A DNA stretch of 33,418 nt from Saprospiraceae bacterium (GTDB taxonomy: Bacteria; Bacteroidota; Bacteroidia; Chitinophagales; Saprospiraceae). Below are positions 7,691-16,550 of the stretch, one piece after another; the first letter of the stretch is position 1; each line of letters opens with the position of its first letter. The DNA lies in NCBI GenBank assembly GCA_016787415.1, contig JAEUUT010000145.1, positions 1 through 33,418 of the forward strand, written 5' to 3'. The notes beneath the pieces were generated by a model, which worked only from the letters and a program-made list of their open reading frames with translations, made no database searches and had not been told where the DNA came from. Made by a program: the position numbers and the translations under genes.

Positions 7691-9430
7691 ATGATCCAAT
7701 TTTTCAAACGCACCCTTTGCCGCTGCGTACCCCTGTTTGCCCTGATCTGGGTTCAGAGCAGTACAGATGCCTTCGCTTCTAGTCACCGGGAAGCGCCGTT
7801 GATCGCCAACGACCCGCTGGCAGACAACACTGACCTGTATGCATTCAGAAGCCCCGACAATCCCAGTACGATTACGATCATTGCTAATTACATTCCGGCA
7901 GAACTGCCTTATGGCGGCCCCAACTACGCATCTTTCGGCGAGAACATTCAGTACCTCATCCACATCGACAATGATGCTGCAAACCCCGGTGATGAAATTG
8001 TGTATCGATTCACGTTTCACAAGGAAAATGAAGACCCTTCAACTTTTTTCAACCTCCGGCTCGGTTTGCAAAACCTGAAAACCACCTACACCCTGGAGAG
8101 AAGCATGGACGGAGGTAACACATTTACAACAATTATTTCCAATGGTTCGGTTCCCCCGCCCAACATTGGGCCTCGCTCGATCGAGTCAGCCGTAGGATTG
8201 GGAACGGATTACGAAACCCTGATCAATGGCGCCATCAAACTGGCTTCTACGGGCGAAACGGTGTATTGCGGCCCGGCGGATGATCCGTTTTATGTAGACC
8301 TGGGCGGAATATTTGACCTGGGCGATGCCCCCAGACAAAACGGCAACTCCCGCGACGGACTTGGCCGCTACAATGTGCATTCCATCGCCATTCAGGTGCC
8401 GATTTTGACCCTTCGCAAAGCGGGCGCTCCGTTTACACCCGACAACATTCTGGATGGCGATTTCGTCATCGGCGTTTGGGCCTCTGCCAATCGTCGGGCT
8501 ATTCAGACGCTTCAGCCAGGCGGCGTAGCCCCCAATGAGGAAGGCGACTGGGTACAGGTATCGCGACTGGGGATGCCGCTGACCAACGAGGCCGTTATTC
8601 CGGTTGGGCAGAAAGATTACTGGAACCGCCTCAGCCCGTATGACGAGATCACGGAAACTACCCTCGACGAGTATTTCTACAACCCCGAACTGGCATTGTA
8701 CATGGATGACTCGCAGTTCGGAGGAGCCGTACCCGCTTTTTCGGCACTGCGCATCCAGCGCAACGCCTTGCAAGCCTTTGACTTTGGCAACGGCCACGAT
8801 GGTTTGTATGGCCTAAAAGGCAGTGCCGCAGTAGCAGGCACCGCTCTGGACGATGCTGTTTTTGGAAACCTGCTGTTGCCGGCGCCTGGTAAACCGCGTT
8901 CTGTCGACCTCTGGCCGATTTTCCACACCGGTGTGCCCAATGTGCGCCCTTACCAACTGGCTACGGGTAAAAATGGCAATCCGCTGGCAGCCGGTAAACC
9001 ATTTGTCAACAACTTCCTGCCCAATGGAGGCGATATGCTTCGACTGAATATGGCTGTTCCGGTTACTCCGCGCGACGATCCAAAATTCAGTTCAATGGGC
9101 CTGATCCAAGCCGCAGTGCTTGGCCTGACCGACCCGGCCTACAATCAAAACGCGCTGCTTCAGTCTATCCCGAACATGGATGGATTCCCCAATGGCCGTC
9201 GTCTGGAAGACGATGTAACGGCGATCGAACTGCAAGCCGTAGCAGGCGCTGCGCTGGCAGCCATTGGCCTCTGGTATGATGACTATACTGCAGGTGGCGC
9301 CAATCCTGTTACCCAGGATTTGATCGATGTGATCACCTACCGCACCGGTGTAAACCAGAATGACAAACCCTTCAAATCCACTTTCCCCTATGTAGCATCT
9401 CCCTGGAGAGGCACCGAGGTAGGACAGTAA
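7691..9430 (+). CDS. DUF4331 protein, copy 1 (no sorting domain)
   Basis: A 579-residue exported protein of the DUF4331 family, whose function is not established. A signal peptide (about residues 1-30, cleavage near DAFA-SSHREAP) is followed at once by the family's hallmark SSHREAPLIANDPLADN and YAFRSPDNP. Conserved patches continue to the end (PRSVDLWPIFHTGVPN, NGRRLEDDVTAIELQAVAG). It ends soon after the domain, at GTEVGQ, and lacks a T9SS tail, unlike the next gene, which it matches closely along its whole length. It is therefore expected in the periplasm. A stem-loop starts at its stop codon, and the paralogue begins 46 bases later. Confidence 0.9.
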   Translation: MIQFFKRTLCRCVPLFALIWVQSSTDAFASSHREAPLIANDPLADNTDLYAFRSPDNPSTITIIANYIPAELPYGGPNYASFGENIQYLIHIDNDAANPGDEIVYRFTFHKENEDPSTFFNLRLGLQNLKTTYTLERSMDGGNTFTTIISNGSVPPPNIGPRSIESAVGLGTDYETLINGAIKLASTGETVYCGPADDPFYVDLGGIFDLGDAPRQNGNSRDGLGRYNVHSIAIQVPILTLRKAGAPFTPDNILDGDFVIGVWASANRRAIQTLQPGGVAPNEEGDWVQVSRLGMPLTNEAVIPVGQKDYWNRLSPYDEITETTLDEYFYNPELALYMDDSQFGGAVPAFSALRIQRNALQAFDFGNGHDGLYGLKGSAAVAGTALDDAVFGNLLLPAPGKPRSVDLWPIFHTGVPNVRPYQLATGKNGNPLAAGKPFVNNFLPNGGDMLRLNMAVPVTPRDDPKFSSMGLIQAAVLGLTDPAYNQNALLQSIPNMDGFPNGRRLEDDVTAIELQAVAGAALAAIGLWYDDYTAGGANPVTQDLIDVITYRTGVNQNDKPFKSTFPYVASPWRGTEVGQ

Positions 9431-9450
9431 TGGGAAGCCTTTTTCCCATT
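9429..9450 (+). terminator. stem-loop between the two DUF4331 genes
   Basis: AATGGGAA (9429-9436) and TTCCCATT (9443-9450) form a perfect 8-bp stem with a 6-base loop, beginning in the stop codon of copy 1. A T/C-rich CTTATTCTTC follows. It could be a weak terminator or an attenuator setting the ratio of the two paralogues. Confidence 0.55.
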
Positions 9451-9476
9451 CTTATTCTTCACGACTAAAATCATCC

Positions 9477-11525
9477 ATGATGAATTTTCAACGTATAAAA
9501 CAAGGCTTGCTGGCCCTCGCTTTGTGGTCGGTGTACCTGTCGGCTGCGCTTGCATCCAGCCACCGCGAAGCGCCCATGATCTCCAATGATCCGCTCGCAG
9601 ACAATGTGGATTTGTACGCTTTCCGCAGCCCTGACAACCCCAATACCATTACCATCATTGCCACGTACGTGCCCTTGCAATTGCCTCAGGGCGGTCCGAA
9701 CTATTTTTCCTTTGGTGAAAATATTCGTTATGAAATCCATATCGACAACGATGCTTCCGTGTCGGGCGATGAGATCACTTACCGTTTCACCTTCCACAAG
9801 GTAAATGAAGATCCTACTACCTTTTTCAATATTCGCCTTGGGCTTCAGAACCTGAAGACGACCTACACACTGGAAAAAAGTACGGATGGTGGCATCAATT
9901 TTCAAACGATTGTGGAAAATGGCATCGTGCCGCCTCCCAATATCGGTGATCGTTCTATTGGTTCTGCAGTCGGTTTGAATACAGACTATGCTACGCTGAT
10001 GAGCAGCGCCATTACCAATGCGACATCCGGAGAAACGGTATTCTGCGGGACTTCCGACGACCCGTTTTTTGTCGACCTCGGCGGTATTTTCGATTTGGGT
10101 GATGCGCCGCGCCAGAATGGTACGCCTACAGATGGGCTTGCCTGCATGAATGTGAGCACGATTGCCTTGCAAATTCCCATTTCTGCTTTGCTCAAAGAAG
10201 GCGCGCCAGCCACGCCGGTCAATATTCTCGACCCCAATTATGTCATTGGCGTATGGGCTTCTGCCAGTCGTCAGAGCATCCGAACTTTGTCTGCAAGTGG
10301 AAATCCGGTGTATTCCGGCGATTGGGTACAAGTGTCCCGACTGGGTATGCCGCTGACCAATGAAGCCGTCATTGCCATCGGTAGCAAGGATTTCTGGAAT
10401 TCCATTACACCCTATGATGAAATTTCGGAAACCACTCTGGATGAGTATTTCTACAACCCCGAACTCGCTTTGTATATGGACGATTCTCTTTTTGGAGGCG
10501 CTGTACCGGCATTTTCAGCCTTGCGCATACAGAGAAATTCGTTGCAGTCCTTCGATTTCGGCAATGGTCAGGATGGCTTGTATGGCCTAAAAGGTAACCC
10601 TGCGCTGGATGGTACGGCACTGGACGATGATATTTTCGGCACCTTGCTGCTGCCTGGTCCGGGCAAACCTCGTTCTGTCGACCTCTGGCCTGCATTCCAT
10701 ACAGGGGTTCCCAATCTGCCGCCTTACCAACTGGCCACCGGCAAAAATGGCAACCCGCTGGCTGTAGGCAAACCTTTTATCAACAATTTCCTGCCCAATG
10801 GCGGCGACATGCTCCGTCTGAATATGGCAGTACCAGTTACCCCTCGAAACGATCCGCAGTTCAGTTCGCTCGGACTCATTCAGGCGGCCGTGTTGGGACT
10901 CACAGACCCTGCCTACAACCAGAACACAGATATTCAGGCGATACCAAACATGGATGGCTTCCCCAATGGCCGCCGACTGGAAGATGATGTGACCAGGATC
11001 GAACTGCAAGCCGTATCCGGTGCGGTGCTGGCTGCTGTAGGGCTGTGGTATGACGACTACACTGCCGGCGGCGCCAACCCTGTGACGCCCAATCTGTTGA
11101 GTGTGCTCACGTATTCTACCGGTGTAGAGTCAAATGATGTAGCATTCAACAGCACCTTCCCTTATGTGGCTTTGCCCAAAAGCGGCACCAGCGAATGCGG
11201 TGGTTCCATCGTGACGAGCACCAATGATGGTTTCCAGGGCGGTGTGTTGGGTATGACCCAGCGTCCTGTGTTGATGAAAAACTACCCCAACCCGTTCTCG
11301 GGCCAGACAACGTTCAAACTTCAGGTGAATCGCGCCACGAAAATTACCTTGCGCGTGTACGATTTGCAGGGCAAATTTGTAGCAGATGTGTACCAGGGCT
11401 TCCGTTCGGAAGGAGAATTTACCTTCGATTGGAACACGACAGGTCTGGTGCCCGGAACGTATGTAGCATACGTACTGGATGGAAATGGCGGACTTTTACA
11501 GACAGGGAAATTGATTAAACAATAA
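9477..11525 (+). CDS. DUF4331 protein, copy 2, with T9SS type A sorting domain
   Basis: A 682-residue paralogue of the preceding gene. It has a signal peptide (about 1-25, before SSHREAPMISNDPLADN), the full DUF4331 domain to about residue 565, a short Cys/Gly/Ser linker (SECGGSIV), and a C-terminal domain with MKNYPNPFSGQTTFKLQV ... LRVYDLQGK ... GLVPGTYVAYVLDG ... GKLIKQ, the signature of T9SS type A export signals. The product should therefore be placed on the cell surface or released. Two consecutive ATGs (9477, 9480) make the exact start uncertain by one codon. The biochemical role of DUF4331 is unknown. Confidence 0.92.
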   Translation: MMNFQRIKQGLLALALWSVYLSAALASSHREAPMISNDPLADNVDLYAFRSPDNPNTITIIATYVPLQLPQGGPNYFSFGENIRYEIHIDNDASVSGDEITYRFTFHKVNEDPTTFFNIRLGLQNLKTTYTLEKSTDGGINFQTIVENGIVPPPNIGDRSIGSAVGLNTDYATLMSSAITNATSGETVFCGTSDDPFFVDLGGIFDLGDAPRQNGTPTDGLACMNVSTIALQIPISALLKEGAPATPVNILDPNYVIGVWASASRQSIRTLSASGNPVYSGDWVQVSRLGMPLTNEAVIAIGSKDFWNSITPYDEISETTLDEYFYNPELALYMDDSLFGGAVPAFSALRIQRNSLQSFDFGNGQDGLYGLKGNPALDGTALDDDIFGTLLLPGPGKPRSVDLWPAFHTGVPNLPPYQLATGKNGNPLAVGKPFINNFLPNGGDMLRLNMAVPVTPRNDPQFSSLGLIQAAVLGLTDPAYNQNTDIQAIPNMDGFPNGRRLEDDVTRIELQAVSGAVLAAVGLWYDDYTAGGANPVTPNLLSVLTYSTGVESNDVAFNSTFPYVALPKSGTSECGGSIVTSTNDGFQGGVLGMTQRPVLMKNYPNPFSGQTTFKLQVNRATKITLRVYDLQGKFVADVYQGFRSEGEFTFDWNTTGLVPGTYVAYVLDGNGGLLQTGKLIKQ

Positions 11526-11536
11526 AATGATGGAGA

Positions 11537-11597
11537 GGAAACCAGTGCCCCCGGCCTGTAAAAAATGCAGGGCGGGGCGCGCGGGTTTCCTTTTTTA
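11537..11597 (+). terminator. terminator between DUF4331 copy 2 and the DUF1801 gene
   Basis: GGAAACC (11537-11543) pairs with GGTTTCC (11584-11590). The enclosed region is GC-rich with further pairing potential, and TTTTTTATTTTTT follows. It terminates the plus-strand DUF4331 pair; the tail overlaps the stop of the converging DUF1801 gene. Confidence 0.7.
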
Positions 11598-11972
11598 TTT
11601 TTTCTGGTTGCTTATTTTTCCCCGCACAACCTCCATCCTGTATTCCACAATCTTGCGTATCAAATCCAGCGGCATGGGCTGATCGAGTGGAAACTGCACC
11701 GAGCCTTTTCCCTGTTTGTAGGGCGCCAGGTCGGTTTTAAAAGCCTCCATGCCTGTGGGAGTAGGGTAGAGCCCGATATGTTGTTTAAAACCTGCGAAAT
11801 GCACCAAATGGCTTTTGTCCATATCGAACGTAGGTATGCCGTAACTAATACACTCCCGGGCGTCCGGCACCATTTGTCGGATAGTGCTGCGCACTTCTTC
11901 CAGTACCTGCTGCACCTCGGCAGGGAAGTCCGCAATGTACTGGTCAATGGTTTCTGGTTTGGCTGTATTCAT
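11595..11972 (-). CDS. DUF1801 (YdhG-like, frataxin-fold) protein
   Basis: A 125-residue cytoplasmic protein matching DUF1801. It has the N-terminal TIDQYIADFPAEVQQVLEEVRSTI helix, then ARECISYGIPTF, HLVHFAGFKQHIGLYP, and the closing KGSVQFPLDQPMPLDLI. Bacillus YdhG of this fold has been described as an intracellular iron chaperone, but most members have no proven role. Length is complete. It lies 48 bases downstream of the nucleosidase gene on the same strand and may be read through from that operon. Confidence 0.88.
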   Translation of the reverse strand: MNTAKPETIDQYIADFPAEVQQVLEEVRSTIRQMVPDARECISYGIPTFDMDKSHLVHFAGFKQHIGLYPTPTGMEAFKTDLAPYKQGKGSVQFPLDQPMPLDLIRKIVEYRMEVVRGKISNQKK

Positions 11973-12020
11973 AAAAACTGATTTTTTAGTTGTCAGGTCT
12001 AAACGTACAAAGATTCCGGA

Positions 12021-12779
12021 TCAGATCAAGTCCTTTCGCTGCCGAAACCATTCCAGTACAATACCTTCCGAGTAATTGCTGGCAATGGTTTCAATAAATC
12101 TGGGAAAATCCACTTCCGACGATTCATTGGCTGCATCGGAAATCGTGCGGATCACCGTGCAAGGAATCTCGAATTCATAGCATACCTGGGCTACTGCCGC
12201 ACCTTCCATTTCCACACATTGCACACCGGGCAATCCTTCACTGATTGCTTCTTTGTGGGCATGTGCAGAAACAAACACATCGCCGCTGGCAATGTCGCCC
12301 AGTACGACGGCAGGCGCCTGAATGTTGAACTGTGTTTTTTCTGCTTCAGAAATATATGCATCCATCTTTTCGAAAAAACGCCGTACAGCGGCCATTGCCC
12401 TGTCGGTTTGCAGCCTCGGCGTTTCGAAATATTGGCGCTCCAGCAATGGTATTTCAAAACGCGGCATAATCGGCGACGCATCCATATCATGCTGGTACAG
12501 GTGCTGCCCGACTACCACATCGCCAATGCGCAATTCGGGGTGCAGCGCGCCTGCCACGCCTGTGAAAATGATTTCCTCTACCCCAAATTCCAGGATCAGG
12601 TTGGTAGCAGTGGTCGCCGCAGCCACCTTGCCCATTCTGGAAAAAACGAGTACGACAGGCGTGTCGTGCAAAATGCCCTGAAAATACTCCCGCATTCCGG
12701 ATTCCTTGCGGCTCACCTGCTGAATGTGTGGAATCAGGTGCCTGATTTCTTCGGGCATAGCGCCCATGATGCCGATCAT
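12021..12779 (-). CDS. mtnN: 5'-methylthioadenosine/S-adenosylhomocysteine nucleosidase
   Basis: A 252-residue cytoplasmic enzyme that hydrolyses MTA and SAH (and 5'-deoxyadenosine) to adenine plus the ribosyl product, relieving inhibition of SAM-dependent enzymes. Family marks: IGIMGAMPEE at the N-terminus (E11), TGVAGALHP, SGDVFVS, VEMEGAAVAQVCYE (E192) and the catalytic TISDAAN (D215). The start at 12779 is fixed by homology; the frame remains open far upstream, but that part is the out-of-frame shadow of the preceding gene. The start overlaps the upstream stop by four bases (ATGA), making it the last member of a tightly packed six-gene unit. A housekeeping enzyme here is unexpected. Confidence 0.95.
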   Translation of the reverse strand: MIGIMGAMPEEIRHLIPHIQQVSRKESGMREYFQGILHDTPVVLVFSRMGKVAAATTATNLILEFGVEEIIFTGVAGALHPELRIGDVVVGQHLYQHDMDASPIMPRFEIPLLERQYFETPRLQTDRAMAAVRRFFEKMDAYISEAEKTQFNIQAPAVVLGDIASGDVFVSAHAHKEAISEGLPGVQCVEMEGAAVAQVCYEFEIPCTVIRTISDAANESSEVDFPRFIETIASNYSEGIVLEWFRQRKDLI

Positions 12780-14662
12780 TGTTTGATAAATTTTGAAGTG
12801 CCCCAGCCTGTCGGCGTTTCGACCGACAGCAGGTAAACACCGTTTGCAAGACCACGAATGGGAACGGCCGCTTCTGGCGCATCTTCGTGTATTTCTATTA
12901 CCACCTGGCCCAAAGCGTTGCTTATTCGTACATGCCCGATGGGCGCCTGCTGCGCTGACGTGATCGAAAGTATATCGTGTGCCGGATTGGGGAAAATGAG
13001 AAAGTCCGGCTTGGAAACTGGTGCTTCCACCGCTACCGAAGCACCGCATGCTCCTGCCATATTTTCCAGTATCGCCCGGTATTTCGGCGCGGGTACGACG
13101 GACGTATCCTGGTACATGGTTTCCAGAATGCCCCAACTGCCGTATTGCGCACTGCGCTGTCCGATAAAACTGAAATTCATCAGGCGCAGTGGTTCGTCGC
13201 CTTCCTGCAAATTGCGCAGAAAATCAAACCACTCATTGTACAGGTTGTAAATGGCCGTATCACGTTGAATATCAATCAGTGCCTGCGCATAAGTAGGCAT
13301 TACCCCAAACGGGTTTGGGGTAATGTGCTGCCCGCCTTCATAAAAAATCATGGGGATGTGCAGGGAGTCGGCAATGCTTTCCTTTTGCATCTGCAACCAT
13401 ACTTTTTCGTTGGTTTCACGGGTTTGTCGCACCCAGTAGGCCACATCCGTCACGGTTGCAGCAGCGCCCAGTGCATCGAGGGTGGCGTCACCTGTTTCGC
13501 CCAGCCCGAAGTAGCAGGCTGGCGAAAAAGCATCGAAACTGCCCGGCTCCATATTGAATACAATCCGGTTGGATACGTCCTGCCAGGCCGCCTGTACGCC
13601 CACCACACGTTCGATACGGTGCAATTGGCCGGCATACGCTTCCGACCAAATGTCGAGGCAGTTTTGCACGTATGGCACCACGCATTCGGGCCAGGAAAGT
13701 CCTGTCGCAGCCTGGCCGTAGTGCAGGCACCATTGTGCCTGCCCGAAGATCCAGTTCCAGACTTCATTGCTGTATTCCACGGTTAGTTTTCGGGATGGTT
13801 CGAGTTGGTCGCGGAACAGTTGTGCCATCTCATGGATGTATTCGTCGCTCGCGCGGTGTGGCACGCATACCCAGCCGTCCACATCGTAGTTGTTCATCAG
13901 GCGGATCATCATTTCATACGGAATGCCCTTGTGATCGGCCCAGGTGTAGTGATTCATTTGCTGGCGATCTTCCCAGTCAAACAGTTCGGGTGAATCCCAT
14001 CCCCAGGATTCGGTTTGCCCCCAGTTGTTTGTCTGGCCCCAATCCATGAATCGGAACGACTTGAATGTGAGCGCTTTATCCAGCCAGACAGGGTTGAAGG
14101 GTTGGGTTTCGTAAGTGTTTTCTGAACCAGGCATCAGTACGCGGATATTTCGAACCGGGTCATCAATCGACGAACTGGCGATGGTCATCTGAATCGTGGC
14201 ATTGGAATCGTTGTTCAATGTAAATACGATCCGATGCGCCGATGTGTGCGCCAGGCCTGTGAAACCGCCCCAGAATTCGAGCGTTCCTGTGCCTTCATAC
14301 AGCACCACATATTGCCCTTGCGGCCAGCCGGTGGTAATGGCCCAGATGGTGGAAATTTTTTGTGGATATTGCCTGCCTGGCACCACTTGCGGGCTATGCG
14401 TGGGGTATCCATCCGGCCGAAAAGTCATGCTGTCGGTGGCTTCCGTGTTGAAAGGCCCGCCATTGGGGTTGCCGGAATCCTGCGAATAAAACACACGGGA
14501 GGAATGCATTAAATCCACAAACGGCAATTCAGTACCATAGTCGGAAATGCCGCCGAGGTTGGTTCCGATGTTCAATTTGCAGGAATCAGGGAGTTGCGCT
14601 GCCGTTCGGTGAATGGTCATCAAAACGAGCGTGAAAGCGGTGCAGATTAGTCTGATATTCAT
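12776..14662 (-). CDS. T9SS-exported glycoside-hydrolase-like protein
   Basis: A 628-residue secreted protein with a signal peptide (residues 1-22, ending TAAQ), a central alpha/beta region and a T9SS type A sorting domain (about 553-628: FLIFPNPAHDILSI ... GLANGVYLLSVE ... SKFIKQ). The central part has VEYSNEVWNW (E300) and MIFYEGGQH (E442), which resemble the acid/base Asn-Glu and nucleophile Glu of clan GH-A retaining glycosidases. An aromatic-rich segment (about 205-245) may bind sugar. I cannot assign a GH family; some homologues carry 'cellulose-binding' annotations. It lies 6 bases after the lipoprotein hydrolase and is coupled to the nucleosidase (ATGA overlap). The cargo-sorting call is firm; the enzymatic call is tentative. 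Confidence 0.75.
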   Translation of the reverse strand: MNIRLICTAFTLVLMTIHRTAAQLPDSCKLNIGTNLGGISDYGTELPFVDLMHSSRVFYSQDSGNPNGGPFNTEATDSMTFRPDGYPTHSPQVVPGRQYPQKISTIWAITTGWPQGQYVVLYEGTGTLEFWGGFTGLAHTSAHRIVFTLNNDSNATIQMTIASSSIDDPVRNIRVLMPGSENTYETQPFNPVWLDKALTFKSFRFMDWGQTNNWGQTESWGWDSPELFDWEDRQQMNHYTWADHKGIPYEMMIRLMNNYDVDGWVCVPHRASDEYIHEMAQLFRDQLEPSRKLTVEYSNEVWNWIFGQAQWCLHYGQAATGLSWPECVVPYVQNCLDIWSEAYAGQLHRIERVVGVQAAWQDVSNRIVFNMEPGSFDAFSPACYFGLGETGDATLDALGAAATVTDVAYWVRQTRETNEKVWLQMQKESIADSLHIPMIFYEGGQHITPNPFGVMPTYAQALIDIQRDTAIYNLYNEWFDFLRNLQEGDEPLRLMNFSFIGQRSAQYGSWGILETMYQDTSVVPAPKYRAILENMAGACGASVAVEAPVSKPDFLIFPNPAHDILSITSAQQAPIGHVRISNALGQVVIEIHEDAPEAAVPIRGLANGVYLLSVETPTGWGTSKFIKQ

Positions 14663-14668
14663 AATAGA

Positions 14669-15457
14669 TCAATGGTATTTTTCCTGTAAAAAAGTCAGTA
14701 TGTATCGTTTCATTTCTTCGCGCTGCGCTGCATTGGCCTGATCGCACATGGCATTGTGGGGTACGTCGGCCAGTGCAACTATTTTTATGCCGTACAAAGC
14801 CTGTTCTTCCGCAGTAGGCAGCACTCCCACGTCGGCGGCCTGATCACTTGAGCGCAAGGAATATACCTGCGGTTTGCGGGTACGGGGCAAAGCCATTCGC
14901 CGATTGTCGAGGGTGATGATTTTATCGACGATGCCGGGATATTTCTGCGGAAACAAGGCCGTCATATCGCCTCCATTGGAATGGCCGATCAGGGTGATCT
15001 TTTTGAAATCAACTGCCGGATATTTTTGCTTCAACTGGTTGATTACGAACAGGATATTATCGGCCCCACGATCCCAGAACGGCCGACGAACTACTTGTGG
15101 AATGCCCGTTGTAGGAATCAGGCTGTCGGTAGACAATTCGTGCTGGATGCTGGCAACGAAGTACCCTTCGCGGGCCAGAAATTCCGTCAGGAAGGTATAG
15201 TACAGGTAGGCATCTCCGCTGTTTTCGCCATAGCCGTGGCTGACAATCACCAGGGTTTGATGCCGATTTCGGCTACCCGGAGTTTTATACACGGCAACGG
15301 GTATGTCACGATGCCGTGCCTGATCGTACACGTGAAATGTGTCGAGCGAAACAGTTGCCTCCACATGGCTGGCAGCGCCATGTGGACTGCATCCAACATG
15401 ACATGCCAGGAGCAGTGCCAGCGCTGCAAACAGGATTGGTTTTAGGAATAAATGCAT
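14669..15457 (-). CDS. alpha/beta-hydrolase, probable lipoprotein
   Basis: A 262-residue hydrolase with an N-terminal hydrophobic stretch and Cys residues at lipobox-like positions (LLLAC and HVGC), so probably a lipoprotein. The fold is clear: VIVSHGYGENSGD (oxyanion loop), the nucleophile elbow LIGHSNGGDM with Ser near residue 164, and a late His in ADVPHNAMCD. It resembles dienelactone-hydrolase/PAF-acetylhydrolase-like esterases, and the substrate is unknown. It is the fourth gene of the packed run, 19 bases after the epimerase gene and 6 before the glycosidase-like gene, so it probably serves the same process as an envelope ester or amide hydrolase. Confidence 0.82.
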   Translation of the reverse strand: MHLFLKPILFAALALLLACHVGCSPHGAASHVEATVSLDTFHVYDQARHRDIPVAVYKTPGSRNRHQTLVIVSHGYGENSGDAYLYYTFLTEFLAREGYFVASIQHELSTDSLIPTTGIPQVVRRPFWDRGADNILFVINQLKQKYPAVDFKKITLIGHSNGGDMTALFPQKYPGIVDKIITLDNRRMALPRTRKPQVYSLRSSDQAADVGVLPTAEEQALYGIKIVALADVPHNAMCDQANAAQREEMKRYILTFLQEKYH

Positions 15458-15476
15458 GATTTAATTTATGCCGCAA

Positions 15477-16550
15477 TTATCGGCTATTTCGACGTAAACC
15501 CAGTCCCGGCTCCGAGGATATTTGCATCATTCCGTCTTTTACCATGAACCCGCCTTCAACCAGGTCTTCCACCAAATCGAAACTGCCATCCAGATCGAGG
15601 TAGCGCGTGTTCGGACAGGCATAGGCGGCATGAAGGGCGGCTGTGATGCTGACGATACTTTCGTCGTTGCAGCCCCAGAACAAGGAAATGCCTGCATTCC
15701 GGGCGATGTTGGCTATTTCAAATGCGCTCATAATGCCGCCACATTTCATCAATTTAATATTGAAAATGCCAAATGGGCTGGGCGCCTGGCACAGCGTCAA
15801 AGCCGCTTCCGGGCCGTGCAGAGACTCGTCGGCCACGAGTATGCTGCGCTGTGATTTTTCCAGTATCAGCAATTCCTGCTCTTTGCCCGCAGGCAATGGC
15901 TGCTCGATCAATTCGAGGCCGATATGAGCGGTGGTAGCAATAAACCTGCGCAAATCCTGCAAATGATACCCCTGATTGGCATCGACGCGCAGGGTCATTT
16001 TTCCTTTGTACAATTCGTGCAGGCGAAGTACCCTTTCGATGTCTTCTTCGACCTGTAAACCCGTTTTTACCTTGAGTGCCCGGAAACCGAGGGCATGGTA
16101 ATTTCGTGCCGATTCCAGCGTTTCTGCCACATTCATGATGCCGATGGTGACGGAAGTAGGCAGGTCGGGCATTTTTCTTCCGTAAAAATCGGCCACGGAA
16201 ACCCCCAGAAACTGGCCAAATGCATCGTGCAGCGCTATGTCTACGGCGGCCTGTGTGCCGGGTAGGTTGGGGAAGTGCTGGCAGGTTTCAAAAATGAGTT
16301 GCTGGAAATGCCGGATGTCGCGGCCTACGAATTGCTGTAGGAAATCGGATTGGAGGTGCAGCAGCGTTTGGTGTGGATTTTCCCCCACCACTTCTTCAGA
16401 AGGGCTTGCGGAGCCGAGTCCGATCATGCCATTTTGCAATTCGATTTCCAGAAACACCAGTGTGGCATCGGTACAGGTTTCGTACGCAATGGTGTAAGGC
16501 GTGGTGAGTGCCAGTTGTTTCAGAAAAGGTCGTATGGCTGTGATTTTCAT
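15477..16550 (-). CDS. dgcA: dipeptide epimerase / DgcA-like N-acyl-glutamate racemase (enolase superfamily)
   Basis: A 357-residue enzyme of the mandelate racemase/muconate-lactonizing group, dipeptide-epimerase type. All key residues are visible: the KxK acid/base pair K160 and K162 (ALKVKTG), metal ligands D190 (LRVDANQGY), E216 (LIEQPLP) and D241 (ADESLHG), the second lysine in NIKLMKCGG (266-269), and the DxD signature at D319/D321 (YLDLDGSF), which in L-Ala-D/L-Glu epimerases binds the substrate amino group. Next to a DUF1611 gene this pair matches DgcA/DgcN of D-glutamate catabolism, where DgcA racemises N-acetyl-D-Glu; a peptide epimerase for murein dipeptides is the alternative, and the DxD motif favours it. 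The start overlaps the dgcN-like stop by four bases. Confidence 0.85.
   Translation of the reverse strand: MKITAIRPFLKQLALTTPYTIAYETCTDATLVFLEIELQNGMIGLGSASPSEEVVGENPHQTLLHLQSDFLQQFVGRDIRHFQQLIFETCQHFPNLPGTQAAVDIALHDAFGQFLGVSVADFYGRKMPDLPTSVTIGIMNVAETLESARNYHALGFRALKVKTGLQVEEDIERVLRLHELYKGKMTLRVDANQGYHLQDLRRFIATTAHIGLELIEQPLPAGKEQELLILEKSQRSILVADESLHGPEAALTLCQAPSPFGIFNIKLMKCGGIMSAFEIANIARNAGISLFWGCNDESIVSITAALHAAYACPNTRYLDLDGSFDLVEDLVEGGFMVKDGMMQISSEPGLGLRRNSR

Noticed and set aside
9471..10331. 286-residue open frame antisense to DUF4331 copy 2
   Set aside because: The same antisense openness appears opposite copy 1, so it reflects codon usage of the conserved plus-strand protein.
12780..13136. 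119-residue upstream extension of the mtnN frame
   Set aside because: It lies entirely within the preceding gene in another frame, and homologues begin at MIGIMGAMPEE (12779).
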